The notes below the pieces were generated by a model. The model made no database searches. It saw nothing but the letters and a program-made list of their open reading frames with translations, and was not told where the DNA came from. The translations under genes were made by a program, and so were the position numbers. DNA of 60,267 nucleotides, taken from contig SWBL01000317.1 of NCBI GenBank assembly GCA_024195585.1, positions 1-60,267 on the forward strand, in the 5' to 3' direction. Below are positions 40,256 through 50,979 of this stretch, in pieces. The stretch comes from Aureobasidium sp. EXF-3400. Its lineage: Eukaryota > Ascomycota > Dothideomycetes > Dothideales > Saccotheciaceae. Numbering within the stretch: the first letter of the stretch is position 1; each line of letters opens with the position of its first letter.

Positions 40256-41077
40256 ATGTCTCAAATACTACGCACATCAGCAACTCGCAAACTCTTGCAA
40301 CCCATCCTCCCCCGCCTCGCCACAACACGCACATACTACAGCTACGAAACACCGCTCCCACCACCATACCCACCCACCGAAACCGCAATCCTCTCTGCAG
40401 CACTATCCCATGTGCCCACCACCGGCTGGACAAACCTCTCTCTCCGCAATGGCGCCCGCGACGCAGGATACCTAGATGTATCCACAAATCTATTCCCCAG
40501 AGCCGAGTTTGAATTGGTATTGTACCATTTACGGACACAGCGATTGGGATTAAAGGATCGCGTGCAATTTCCCGAGGAAGCAGCTTTGGGGGCAACAAGG
40601 AAAGTCAAGAGTTTGGTTATGGAGAGGATAAGGGGGAATGTAGATGTAGATGTACAGCAAAGATGGCAAGAAGTAAGTTTCCACACCCCCTCCTCACACC
40701 CTCGCAAATGTTGCTTTTACTAACCTGAGTCGCAAAAACAACAGGCACTAGGTCTCATGTCCCTAGCCGGCAACATCCCCTCCTCCCTCCGCGAACTCTT
40801 CCTCCTCGCAGACGAAATCTGGTTCCTCGCCGGCGACGACGCAGTAGACATGTCCTGGTACACCAAACGCGCAACTTTAAGCTCCATCTACGCAGCCACA
40901 GAAACATACTCGACTACAGATCAAAGCACAGACTTTAAAGATACCGAAGAGTTTTTGGATAGAAGACTAGAAGAGGCGAGGGCAGTGGGTGGTGCGTGGA
41001 GGAATGTTAATGAGTGGTTGGGTTTCCAAAGGATGGCTACTGTTAATATGGCGAGGAATTGGGGTGTGAGGATATGA
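40256..41077 (+). CDS. COQ9: Ubiquinone biosynthesis protein COQ9
   Basis: Two exons, join(40256..40672,40745..41077), 249 aa; the 72-nt intron is GTAAGT...AACAG. The N-terminus MSQILRTSATRKLLQPILPR is an Arg-rich mitochondrial targeting peptide. The mature part starts near ILSAALSHVPTTGWTNLSL and continues with ARDAGYLDVSTNLFPRAEFE, SLAGNIPSSLRELFLLADEI and the conserved DAVDMSWYTKRATLSSIYAA. The end is NEWLGFQRMATVNMARNWGV. Coq9 binds a lipid intermediate and helps Coq7 hydroxylate demethoxyubiquinone in the CoQ synthome at the inner mitochondrial membrane. Confidence 0.93.
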
Positions 41078-41458
41078 AGGGGATGAGGAAGAGATGGTTC
41101 TGAGGAAGAGAGAGAAGAGTGGGAGAGTGTAAGATTATGATGATAAAGTCACTGAATGTGAGCAATACTACAACATACACAATGCTGCTCTACACCAGGA
41201 ATGTCTCTCCTCTCAACAGAGCACCACAGACACTACTCAGAGCTTGCAGATTCAGATTTCCTCGCTCGTCGCAATGATCGTCTCAAAGCTCTGGTGGGTA
41301 CAGTAATGTCATGGTTCTGTAAAGTATTGTGCATTCTGACAGCTACGAGTATGTAGAAAGAGAAAAGAAAATGACGGAAATAGACACAGGTATATCTCGC
41401 ACAACTCCCAAACACCCCTGCCCAGCATCCATTCATATCCGGGATTACGAAACCCACT
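41078..41458. other. Convergent 3' intergenic region COQ9 / MCM2
   Basis: The 381 bp between convergent genes are A/G-rich next to COQ9 and otherwise featureless. Confidence 0.4.
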
Positions 41459-44116
41459 TCAAGCAGCAACACCAACATTCGCAGCACCAGCCCTGGCATT
41501 CCTACTTCTGCGTACAGCACCAGGTCTAGCAAGCGTGTACTTTGCAAAGGCCCTGGCCAGAGCTTTCTTGCAGCTCATCTTCTGACTGCCGACGAACGAG
41601 TCAACAGCGACGGCTATGGCGCGGTCGATGTCGGCGTTGCTGCAGAATTCGGACAGACGCATCTTCGAGAAGGACTCTGCGATACGGAGGATAGACTCGA
41701 GATGACGGACGGTAATGGGATAAGCACCCGTTGCAAGAGACTCCCTGCGCATATCCGCGAACAGTTTCGCAATCTTGTCTTGGTCAATTGAGACCAGCTT
41801 AGGACGAACTCTCTCGCGAGCATAGAGAATGTATTTCCTCAACATCTCTTGCGAGATCTCGCCTTGCTTGCCGGTTCCCTGGTCGCCGTCAATGTCCATG
41901 TTGGCATCTTGCATGCTGTTAACTGGTGCGTCATTGGCAGAGCCGCTCAAAGTAGGATGGGCTCTGCCGTGGGAGTTGACAACGAAGGCAGCCAGGCGTT
42001 CGTCTTCTTCAGGATCGACAGTGTCACGGACCACACAGAGAATGTCGAAACGTGAGAGAATGGGCTCGGTAAGTTCGACATTTTGACTGAATGGGACGGT
42101 TCCGTTGTATCGACCTCCGATAGGGTTGGCTGCTGCTACTACTGCACAACGAGCTTGTAGTGTTGTGACGATACCGGCCTTGGAAATGGAAATGGTCTGT
42201 TGTTCCATGGCTTCGTGGATAGATGTACGGTCTTGATCATTCATCTTGTCGAATTCGTCGATCAGGCAGGTTCCCTTGTCTGCCAACACCAAGGCACCTC
42301 CTTCCAGGGTCCACTCCGAAGTCATGGGGTCGCGTCTCACGGAGGCGGTCAAACCAACAGCTGAAGCACCCTGACCTGTGGCAAAGACGGCTCTGTGTGC
42401 AGTACTTTCTATGTACTTCAACACTTGCGACTTTGCGGTACCAGGATCTCCGAGAAGCAGCACGTTGATGTCACCTCTGATGGAGTGTTTGCCCTGAGCT
42501 TCCTTGCTTACACCACCAAACAGACTGAGTGCGACGGCTGTTTTGATGTCAGTGTGACCATAGATACTCGGTGCAATGCTGTTGATGATCTTGTTGATAA
42601 TCTGAGGGTCTTTTGACAGGGCAGTAATTTCGTCCATATCTTGTTCGGTCAGTCTGAAGCCGGAAAGCTGGTCATGAGACTTGACGACATGGTTGGCTTC
42701 AAGAATGGTGGCAAAGACAGGGAAACCGTTCTTGTTGTTCAAGGCGGCATCGTAGTTGTTGCGGTAGATACCAGTGATCTCGACTTCCTCGCCAGGCTTG
42801 GCCGAATCGATCAGATCCCACAAAAGAATGACTTCTCTGTGGCGAGGTAGACGACCAGCAGGCACGGTTCCGGGCGACTCCTGGAGGGTGATCTTCTGGT
42901 AGTTGCGGTAGACGGTCTTCTCGGAGTTGATGGTGAAGGGACCACGAGACTGACAATTTTGACAGAAAGAGATCTTGACTTCCGAATTCGAGTCTTGAGG
43001 GAATGGACCCAGAGTGACACCGCACTTGGTGCAGTCGAATTTGATGTACTTGAGCTGAGGGAAAACACCTGTACGGCGTGTCACGACACCGCTGACTCTG
43101 ACCAGACAGTTGAGATGGGATTGACGCAATTCTCTCAAAGTGTAGGATGTGGGCAAACCGTTGATGCGGACGTGAATTTCTGAGTGGATGCGTTCGTAAT
43201 CGGGATAGTGGTAGAGAGTGACATCCATGGCAACACGGTCGAAGATTTTGAGCGTCTCGGTAGGTACGTTGGCGATGAAGTATGCCATTGTCGGCTTTGT
43301 CATACTAAGATGGTCCCAGTCGATCTCCAGAGATTCGGCGTTGACTTCACCCAAGGTACGGATGCGGACACCATAGACGGAGATACCGTTATCGTCAACA
43401 AATTCAGTCAAGAAGGCCTTGAGCTCGCGAGCGATACCGCGATATACGGCGGGCTGTGCGATCCAGTCGGTCAGGTTGGAGGCCTTGACATCGGCCAGGC
43501 CTTCAGCAGAGAGCTCCTCGGTCATGATATCTTCACCCATGTCCATGTCGTCTTGCTCCTCATCGTATCTGTGTCGCCGCCTGCGAGGCTGTCTGGTAAG
43601 GTCCATCAGATCATCTTCGTCCTCATCCAGAGCTACTTGGGGTCTCCTTTGGCGGGCGAGCTCGCGATCACGACGGTTGAGACGGGCGTCGAGTTGTCGT
43701 CGGGCAGCCAGATCCAGGTCGTCGTAGTCTCCTTCATCGTCGATATCTTGACCTTCGTAGAAATCGTCTTCGCGGCGTCTGTAGTCGTTTTCAAAATTGT
43801 CGCCGAACAAATCAACACCAGCATCATCTTCGAGCTGTTCCTCAGCATCGTCGAGGTCTGGGATGAGGTCCTCATCAGGCTCAATTACGTCGTCTTCGTC
43901 AAGATCCAGCTCATCCCGCGGTAGCGGAGGAGGAGAGGATCTGGGAGGACTTGATGGAGGAGCGGCAGAGGATGAGCGCATGTGTACATCTTCGTCGTCT
44001 CTTTGGCGTTTGCGACCGCCGGCAGCAGCTGAGGATTCAGGTGGACCGAGTGGTGAACTGCGCGAAGATGAGTTGGCATATTTCGATTGTAGTTACTATA
44101 ACACAACGTACCTCAT
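41459..44116 (-). CDS. MCM2: DNA replication licensing helicase MCM2
   Basis: Two exons, complement(join(41459..44057,44112..44116)), 867 aa (yeast Mcm2 868). The start codon lies in a 5-nt exon (ATGAG) joined across a 54-nt intron (GTACGT...GCGCAG, branch AGTAACTA) to T-TCACCACTC, giving MSSPLGPPESSAAAGGRKRQ. Without this exon the first ATG is 26 codons further in (43981). The acidic N-terminus precedes a zinc finger CTKCGVTLGPFPQ...CQNCQ, Walker A GDPGTAKSQVLKYIES, Walker B CLIDEFDKMNDQDR and the arginine finger SRFDIL. Mcm2 is part of the Mcm2-7 replicative helicase in the nucleus. Confidence 0.95.
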
Positions 44117-44325
44117 TGTGAAAGTGTGGTTTGTGGAATATGTGAATGTCGATTGACAGGGTTGATGGTTTGTTTATTTCGTGGACCAAAAGCCCGAAAC
44201 CCCTCGGCACCGTGCACGGTGTCGAGTTGACGCGTAAAGTGCTCCCGATTAGGAAGGATCTCCGCTACGCGCTTTCCTCGTGCATCACGGTCAGCGGCTC
44301 TATCTTTATCATCTTGCATGCACAA
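44117..44325. promoter_or_regulatory. Bidirectional promoter MCM2 / UBR7-like
   Basis: These 209 bp separate two opposite start codons and must hold both promoters. An MluI cell-cycle box lies inside. Confidence 0.55.
44230..44235. promoter_or_regulatory. MluI cell-cycle box (ACGCGT)
   Basis: ACGCGT lies 114 bp upstream of the MCM2 ATG. MBF-type factors bind this box in G1/S genes of ascomycetes, including replication genes. Site and gene fit each other; binding is not shown. A related CGCG core (ctacgcgc) is at about 44268. Confidence 0.55.
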
Positions 44326-45884
44326 ATGTCTCAAAACACCGAAGCCTCACAGACCGCTCAAGAGTAGGCGAACCAGTACTAACTCCACAATGCGATGCTA
44401 AAAACCCACAGGTTCATTGCGAGTCAGTTGCAACTCGAAGCTGACGCGCGCGAAGCTCTTCCATATGTATGCGCCTCTTGTTCTAAAGAAATATATCGAC
44501 CACTAATTGACCATCACAGCAATTTGATACCTGCACAAAACCCCTCGGTCCGCTCAGGCAGGCTATCTTTGCTTGCCTGACATGTAACCCTCCAGACTCC
44601 ACGGAGAACAAGTCACACACCCCAGCCGCCGTATGCTACTCCTGCAGCATCTCATGTCACGGCGAACACGAATTAGTTGAATTGTTCACTAAACGCAACT
44701 TCGTATGCGACTGCGGCACCACCAGAGTACCCTCAACCGCTCCATGCACCCTCCGCATCGATGAGTCCACAACCCAGAAGGGCAATGTGACTGGCGAAAC
44801 AGCAGACGAGAACAACAAGTACAACCACAACTTCTCTGGCCGCTTTTGCGCATGCGGTGAACAGTATGATCCCGAGAAAGAGAAGGGTACCATGTTCCAA
44901 TGCTTGGGTCTGGGTACGGTAGAAGATGGTGGCTGTGGAGAGGATTGGTGGCATCCTGAATGTCTGATGGGCTTGCCGAGACCTCAACCTTCCGACACTG
45001 CGAACAAGGAAGAGGTGAAGCAACCTGCTCAGGACGGAGAAGCTACCGCACAACCAACAGAAGGCCAAGAAGATGTCGACGAGGCACCTCTACCACCTGG
45101 CTTCCCTGCTGAGGACGACTTTGATCACTTGATCTGCTACAAATGTGTCAGCTCGTTTCCTTGGATCAAACAATACGCCGGCCAAGAAGGCTTTCTTGGT
45201 CCCATCTACCACAAGCCGTCCTCCGAAAAGTCCGAGAACATCACAGTCGATGAGACCACAAAGGACACAACCCTTTCACAGTTGACCGGGAGCAAGAAGA
45301 GAACCGCCGAAGACGATTCAGAAACTCCCACATCTAAGAAGACAAAGGTTGAGCCTGAAGATAGTGCCCCCGAGACCGTCTCACTCAACCCCACAAGCAC
45401 AACAACCGCCGATGATGCTCCTCTACACACTAAACTACCCCCAGCCCCATCCGGCACCTTCTCCCTCTTCCTCAAAGAAGATTTTCGCTCACACATCTGC
45501 CGCTGCCCCGCCTGCTTCCCCAACCTAAAACCTCACCCACAACTCCTTGAAGAGGAAGAAGCCTACGAACCCCCCGTCTCGGAAAGCGACAACCAAGAAG
45601 CACAAAACGGACGCGGTGGCAGTGTAGGATCAGGAAGCACATACGAACGCGGCGAAGCTCTACTCAGCAACATGGACCGCGTAAAGGCCATCGAGGGCGT
45701 CATGGTGTATAACCACCTGCGTGACAAAGTAAAGGCTTTCCTGCAGCCGTTTGCTGAGAGTGGACAGGCCGTTGGAGCAGAAGACATCAAGGCTTACTTT
45801 GAGAAGCTGAGAGGTGATGAGGAGGGTATCAGGCTTGCTGGTGCTGGAGCTGGTGCTGCAGACGATGAGCAGGGAGATCACTAG
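44326..45884 (+). CDS. UBR-box protein, UBR7/Mlo2-like
   Basis: Three exons, join(44326..44363,44412..44466,44520..45884), 485 aa. Introns are 48 and 53 nt. Spliced protein starts MSQNTEASQTAQEFIASQLQ and reads into the UBR box: FDTCTKPLGPLRQAIFACLT, then VCYSCSISCHGEHELVEL, then KRNFVCDCGT and FCACGEQYDP. A PHD-like Cys/His cluster follows (CGEDWWHPECLMG, LICYKCVSSFPWI). The C-terminal part has an acidic, Lys-rich linker and CRCPACFPNL. UBR7 relatives are proposed N-recognin or histone-ubiquitin ligases; S. pombe Mlo2 affects spindle and transcription. The substrate here is unknown. Confidence 0.9.
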
Positions 45885-46348
45885 ACATGTGCTCTACTTT
45901 GGGTTCTTTGGAAGGGAAACGGAAATTGGGAAATGGAAGATACCATGGGTCGGTCAAACAAGGCACAGGCGGTGAAATTGGAACGCAATATGTACAGTTG
46001 ATAGTAATCTTTTGAAGCTCGAATCGATTCCAATCACAATCAGCAGCTTTGCCTCTCCTCTCCGTGTGCCACAGTCAGTAACGACGGAGCGGAAGAGATA
46101 CACTAAACTTCCAAGAGAACAGAATAGTATGCATCGAGAAACAATGGGTTCTCGGCTTTCTTTGGACACATCTTCAATCTAGACATTATTGTGCATTCTT
46201 ATAGCGCACAACGTACTGATTTACTAACAAGAGATACCTCTGATACTTGTTCCTCAGCCTTCCAAAGCTATGGTTAGGGGTACATACACAGCCTTTCAAT
46301 ACATCCAAAAGCCCAAACGTCTAGACATTATCCTTCATTATAACTCAT
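45885..46348. other. Convergent 3' intergenic region UBR7-like / NIF3
   Basis: The 464 bp between convergent genes contain no gene. The sequence is moderately A/T-rich and unremarkable. Confidence 0.4.
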
Positions 46349-47696
46349 TTAGATCTCGTCCTTGGAGATCATGATACCAAATGGATCTCTGTCAACTTCG
46401 CTGACATGAATCTCGATATGGTCATCCTCGAGGGCCTCGAGGTAATCCTCACTCAGCGCTGCAGAAGAAGCTCTGCTCTTCTCCTCCTTCCTCACACGCT
46501 CCCACTCTTCCTTGACAGTCGTTTCCAACTGCTGCTTCAAAACACCATGCAAGAATCCTCGCTCCGTGTTCGAGTGGAACAGTGCAATAACGCATTTGCC
46601 CTGCTCGATTGCAGCCAATGCTTCGTGATGGCTCAATTCGCCGGTAAACAGCAAATCTACATCTTCCTCGCCGTTCTTGCCTAGTCCGCCGAAGAGACTT
46701 CCTCCGCTGCCGGCACAGATGGCGACACTGGAAATGTCGATTTCGTCCATTTGCTTGCCTTGGGGGATAGCGATGGGGAAGCCTTTAGGGTTGCCGAGGC
46801 CACGGCCTATACGATCAATGATCTCGAGCAGGGGCTGAGGAGTGGAGAAGCGGACGATACGCCCCATTCCCGCAGTTGTGTTTTGGTACCCAGGTACTGA
46901 GGAGGGCTTAATTGGGCGACGGGTGTGAGTGTCGTTGCCGAGTTTAAGGGTGCGATCTTTGATGCTGAGTTGACTAGGATGGTGTTGGAGTTGGAAGGTC
47001 GGGCGCTTGAGTTCGTTGGAGGGTGTTTCTGGCTCTTTCTTCGACTCATTCTCTTTTGCCTTTTCTTCTGCTTGAGCGGCTAGTTCTTCGGCGCTCATGG
47101 GAGTGCCTGAGACAATGTCGGCGAGCCAGTCGCCTAGACCGCCAGGTGCGCAGTCGATTGCTGTGTGGGGGCAGTATACACTGATGCCTTCTGCGGCCAA
47201 TCGTAGTAGTGTTTGTTGTTGGGTGTCGGCTAGGGATAAGCTCTTGAGACCTCTGAAAATGATGGGATCTATGCTTGATGTAAAGTTAGGCGTGCTTGTT
47301 TCTGGCAGAGTTGGTGTATCGGGTGGTCGTACGGTAGGCTACGATGATAGAGTCTCCGCGCTCAATGGCTTCATCGGCGACAGCTTTGGTGAGGTCAATG
47401 GTAAGGAGGGCCGAGTTCATCTGGCGACGAATGGGGTCGAAAGGTGATTCGAGAAGAACTAGTCCAGGTCAGGGATGGCTATACAATCATGAGAGAGGTT
47501 GACGTACGGCCGGTATTGTCCCAGCTCTTGTCAGCGAGGGCCTCTGGGTAACTGGCTGTATTAGCGACCTGATGGTATAGAATGCGGAAGATATAACGAA
47601 CAGTTTACGCATTGCGCCGACGACGGCCTTGGAGAAGGGGGCCGAAGAGGTTGTTGAACTCATCTTGATTGTGCGACGTAGCGTTGCAGAGAACAT
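46349..47696 (-). CDS. NIF3: NIF3-family protein (DUF34, dinuclear metal fold)
   Basis: Four exons, complement(join(46349..47268,47333..47458,47508..47551,47602..47696)), 394 aa from the first ATG or 383 aa from 47663. Introns are 50, 49 and 64 nt. Recognisable text includes AVVGAMRKLYPEALADKSWD, NTGLLLESPFDPIRRQMNSA, DSIIVAYHPIIFRGLKSLSL, YCPHTAIDCAPGGLGDWLAD, GSGGSLFGGLG and FTGELSHHEALAA. A ~90-residue charged insert sits between the two halves. Family members bind two metal ions; their activity is debated. The first ATG adds MFSATLRRTIK, a targeting-like peptide, in a weak context; the second is in a strong one. It diverges from the BolA gene. Confidence 0.9.
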
Positions 47697-47888
47697 ACGA
47701 AATGTATTACAACAAGAGATGAGTGTACAGGAATAGAGAGAATATGAAGAAGAGGTCTCGATTGAGAATGTCAAAGTCCAGGCCAAAGCTCCCACCAAGG
47801 CTGCGTCATTCTTGAAGCGACTCTCGAGCAACCGACACTTTTGCGACAACTCAACTCAGCATCCGACCACACGATCAATCACGAAATC
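47697..47888. promoter_or_regulatory. Bidirectional promoter NIF3 / BolA
   Basis: The 192 bp between opposite start codons must hold both promoters. No known site was recognised. Confidence 0.5.
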
Positions 47889-48252
47889 ATGAGCGCCAGA
47901 ACAGACGTCGAAGCCACCCAAAACCAGCTCTCGTCTGGTGTCACACCCGAGTCGCTCAAGGCCACTCTGTTCGAGAAGCTCGAGGCACAGCATGTAGACA
48001 TCCAAGATCTGTCAGGTAATCACGATAAGATCCATTGTTCGCTGTTGACACTTCAATGCTCACGAAATACCAGGTGGATGCGGCCAAATGTTTGAAGCCA
48101 TCATTGTGTCACCGCAGTTCGAAAAGAAGACATCGCTCGCCCGCCATCGTCTCGTCAACAACACCCTCAAAGCCGAAATCGCTGCTATTCACGCCTGGAC
48201 GCCCAAGTGCATGACTCCCGCCGAGTGGGAAAAGAAGAAGGGCTCTCTTTGA
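47889..48252 (+). CDS. BolA-family protein (Fra2/Bol2-like)
   Basis: Two exons, join(47889..48015,48074..48252), 101 aa. The 58-nt intron splits a Gly codon in DLS-G-GCGQ. Conserved text: LEAQHVDIQDLS, GCGQMFEAIIVSPQFEKKTS, LARHRLVNNTLKAEIAAIHA and WTPKCMTPAEWE. The His in LARHR is the usual Fe-S ligand for BolA-glutaredoxin complexes. Cytosolic Fra2/Bol2 acts with monothiol Grx3/4 in iron sensing. Assignment to Bol2 rather than a mitochondrial Bol1/Bol3 rests on the lack of a targeting peptide. Confidence 0.9.
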
Positions 48253-48339
48253 TTGTTACATATACCCACTGTCTCACATGACAACCTCATAATGTTCAAA
48301 TGACACCACTTTTACTGTTCATTCAAGCGTACCCTACGT

Positions 48340-50502
48340 CTAGCTGAGCAACACCTTGATCTCATCGCTAGTGCGAGGGAACATATCGCGGACCAGCATG
48401 CCTTCTTCCACCTCCTCTCCTTGCTCGGCCAGTGTCATCTCGTCCAAGCCAATCATGATCCTCTCGGCTGATTCGAACTTGCTGACGAACACGTTCGATG
48501 CATCTTCACACACCCTTCGCACCATCCTCTTGTCTGCAAGCTTACCGATGAATGCTCTGGCGTCCTCCATTGCTCCTGGCAAGAATGCATCCAGCTTTTG
48601 TGCCATGTCTGCCAATCGGTCCGGCTGCATCTCCCTCAGCTTCCTGATGCCACTGATCCCTTGGTCAAGCTTGGTATTCTTGTACTCGTCAAGACTCTCG
48701 AAGAGACGCTTGAGTCCTGATTCCGACTCGAACCATGCGATCACTGTTTCTACAAGTCTCTCGGCCCGCTCTTGTACTGCTTCTTCTATTTCGCCGATCT
48801 TGTCTTCTGTGAAGCTTCGGCCCTTAAGTGTCTCGGTGGCCGCAATCAGACAGTTGATGGCAAGTATCTGGCTTTGTGGCGCTCCCATACCTTTAGCAAT
48901 GCTATCACAACCCGCTAGGTAGGGATCAAGTGCTTCTTCAAGCACGGCTTGGAAGCCACTTCGATCTCCGCCTGGAGAAGCGCCAGCTAGTGATGTGTCG
49001 TAACTCTTCATCAAGCCTTTGAGCGTGTCTAGTGCTTCCAACAAGAAGTCCGGTGGTGATAAATCTAGTGGGGTTACTGCCACATCGCTGTGAATGTTTG
49101 CAATGTGGTCCCTCATCAGCGTCCTGAACTGCTCGAACGCCTTTTGTATGATAGGCTGCAGCGTTTGCACGATCGCCGAGTCCGGTCCAAGGAAGGGCAC
49201 GAAAATTGAGCAGTAGAAGCGTATCAAATTGGAAATCTGGTAGGCCAATGTTGCATCTTCGTGACTCTGCACTGTTTGCTCAACACGTTGACGCAGTTGG
49301 CGGAGTACTCCAGACATATCTCGGTCAACCAAATCATTTAGAGCTTTCTTGCCATCGAAAGCTGCAACTTCTTCGCCGTCTGCTCCATCGGTGATTTGCA
49401 GCCAAGGCTCACGCTCCCGACCGGCTTTGATGTTCTTCGATATCTCATCTGCATCTGAGATGAACAGGATTTGCAATGCTTCACGTTCACCAACTGTAGC
49501 AGCATGCGCCCAAGCGAGCATATCGCTAACATAACGCAGTGGATCGTGTGCGCTGAGCTCGATTGCCTTGCCCAGAGCAGGACCTCCCGTACGTTGGGCT
49601 GATCCTCCAGTCAAAGCCGCGTAGAAAGCATCCGAAAGCACCTGCTCGCGGTTCTCGGCAAAGAAGTCGAGACAGCTCTGGAAAAGCGCAGGCCTCTCAG
49701 CAAGAACACGAAGAGCACGTCTGACTGAAGTGCTGAGTTGTGGATTCTCGAGATCCAACTCACGAAGCTCACGTTGAGTCCAGCGGAATAGCTTCTGGAA
49801 GGCTGCATTGAGTTGTTTCGAACTTTGCTCCAGAATCTCGAGACCTAGTTGTTGATCCTCGGTTCCCAAAAGTAATTGACTGTCGTCGTGTATTTTCTTG
49901 ACCCGGGTCAATGCTTGGAAGAAGGCGTCCGTGACTGGCTCCGCAGTAGATGTTGAGGAGGTGATCTCAGTGTCAGACAGAAGGAAGTGAGAGGTGAATG
50001 CGCCGAGTAGTTGTTGCTTAGTCTCGGTCTGCTGCCTTTGTGTCATCATTGCTGTGCTGTCTTCCATCATAGGTCCAGTCTCTCTGTTGGCAGCGGAAAT
50101 ATGGGATCGCATGCTTGAACATAACTTATTGAGATCATCGATAGCCGCGCCGACCCTTTGTAGTTGCTACAATGTTGTCAGAAAGGTCAAGACTGAAGCT
50201 CATAATTCCCTTACCTGAGCAACCTGTCCAAAATCACGAATAACTTCTCCATTGCATTGGATCAACTCTTGTTGTGCATCTAGTCGGAGGTTGCGCCTTG
50301 TCTCGGCCGTATTGTGAACTTTGCGGGCGTCCAGAGTCTCCAAAGCATCGCGAATCTCCAGGTCTGAGTATGATGCAGCAAGTACACTGGTGATCCGGCT
50401 TTGCAGAGCACTCGATCTTTGTGCTGTTGGGCCAGGAGACATGGCTGGCGAAGACGGCACTGTGGCTTCTTTCAGCCGCTCGGGAAAGTAGCCACTGGCC
50501 AT
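48340..50502 (-). CDS. COG6: Conserved oligomeric Golgi complex subunit 6
   Basis: Two exons, complement(join(48340..50166,50215..50502)), 704 aa; the 48-nt intron joins QVAQ to [16 protein letters not shown]. The N-terminal helical coiled-coil region includes [20 protein letters not shown] and [20 protein letters not shown]. Conserved blocks are [60 protein letters not shown] and [23 protein letters not shown] tethers retrograde vesicles within the Golgi, keeping glycosylation enzymes in place. The 3' end lies 87 bp from BolA on the other strand. Confidence 0.93.
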
Positions 50503-50979
50503 GATTGCGATCTTCTCAAACCGAGTTATAACTATGACTCTGTCTGCTTACTGATAATGTCAGAACCGATGGTATGGAATACAATGCGGAAGGTGTTTGT
50601 CTGAATCATGACAATTGTCTTGTTTGTTATCCAAGCAAATTCAGCATGAACTTACTTGGATAACACATGACGCTCACCGAAGACTACATACCGAAATCAA
50701 AACATATGAGCGTATCTTCGGACGAAAGCATGTTCTCACGTCTGTAGGTATGCAACAAGCCAAGCACAAGGGGTGACCTCGTCAAGAGTTGCATCTCGGA
50801 GTGGCGCAGAACAGAATTGTGGGGAAGGCGTGAGAGTCTCGTGTTTGGTCCAGGTCAGTCGATACGAAAGGGTCTTTCAACAGACTTTCGTCGCTCCTTT
50901 TTGAATCTCAGCTGCTGTTGTTCGTGGGCATGTTGTCTGTCTTCTCTTACTGAATCCTTTCATCGTGAGTTCCGTCAAG
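50503..50979. promoter_or_regulatory. Divergent intergenic region COG6 / desaturase
   Basis: These 477 bp separate head-to-head genes and hold both promoters. No gene was recognised. Confidence 0.4.

Noticed and set aside
43184..43924. 246-codon frame antisense to MCM2
   Set aside because: MCM2 is certain on the other strand; this is a codon-bias shadow.
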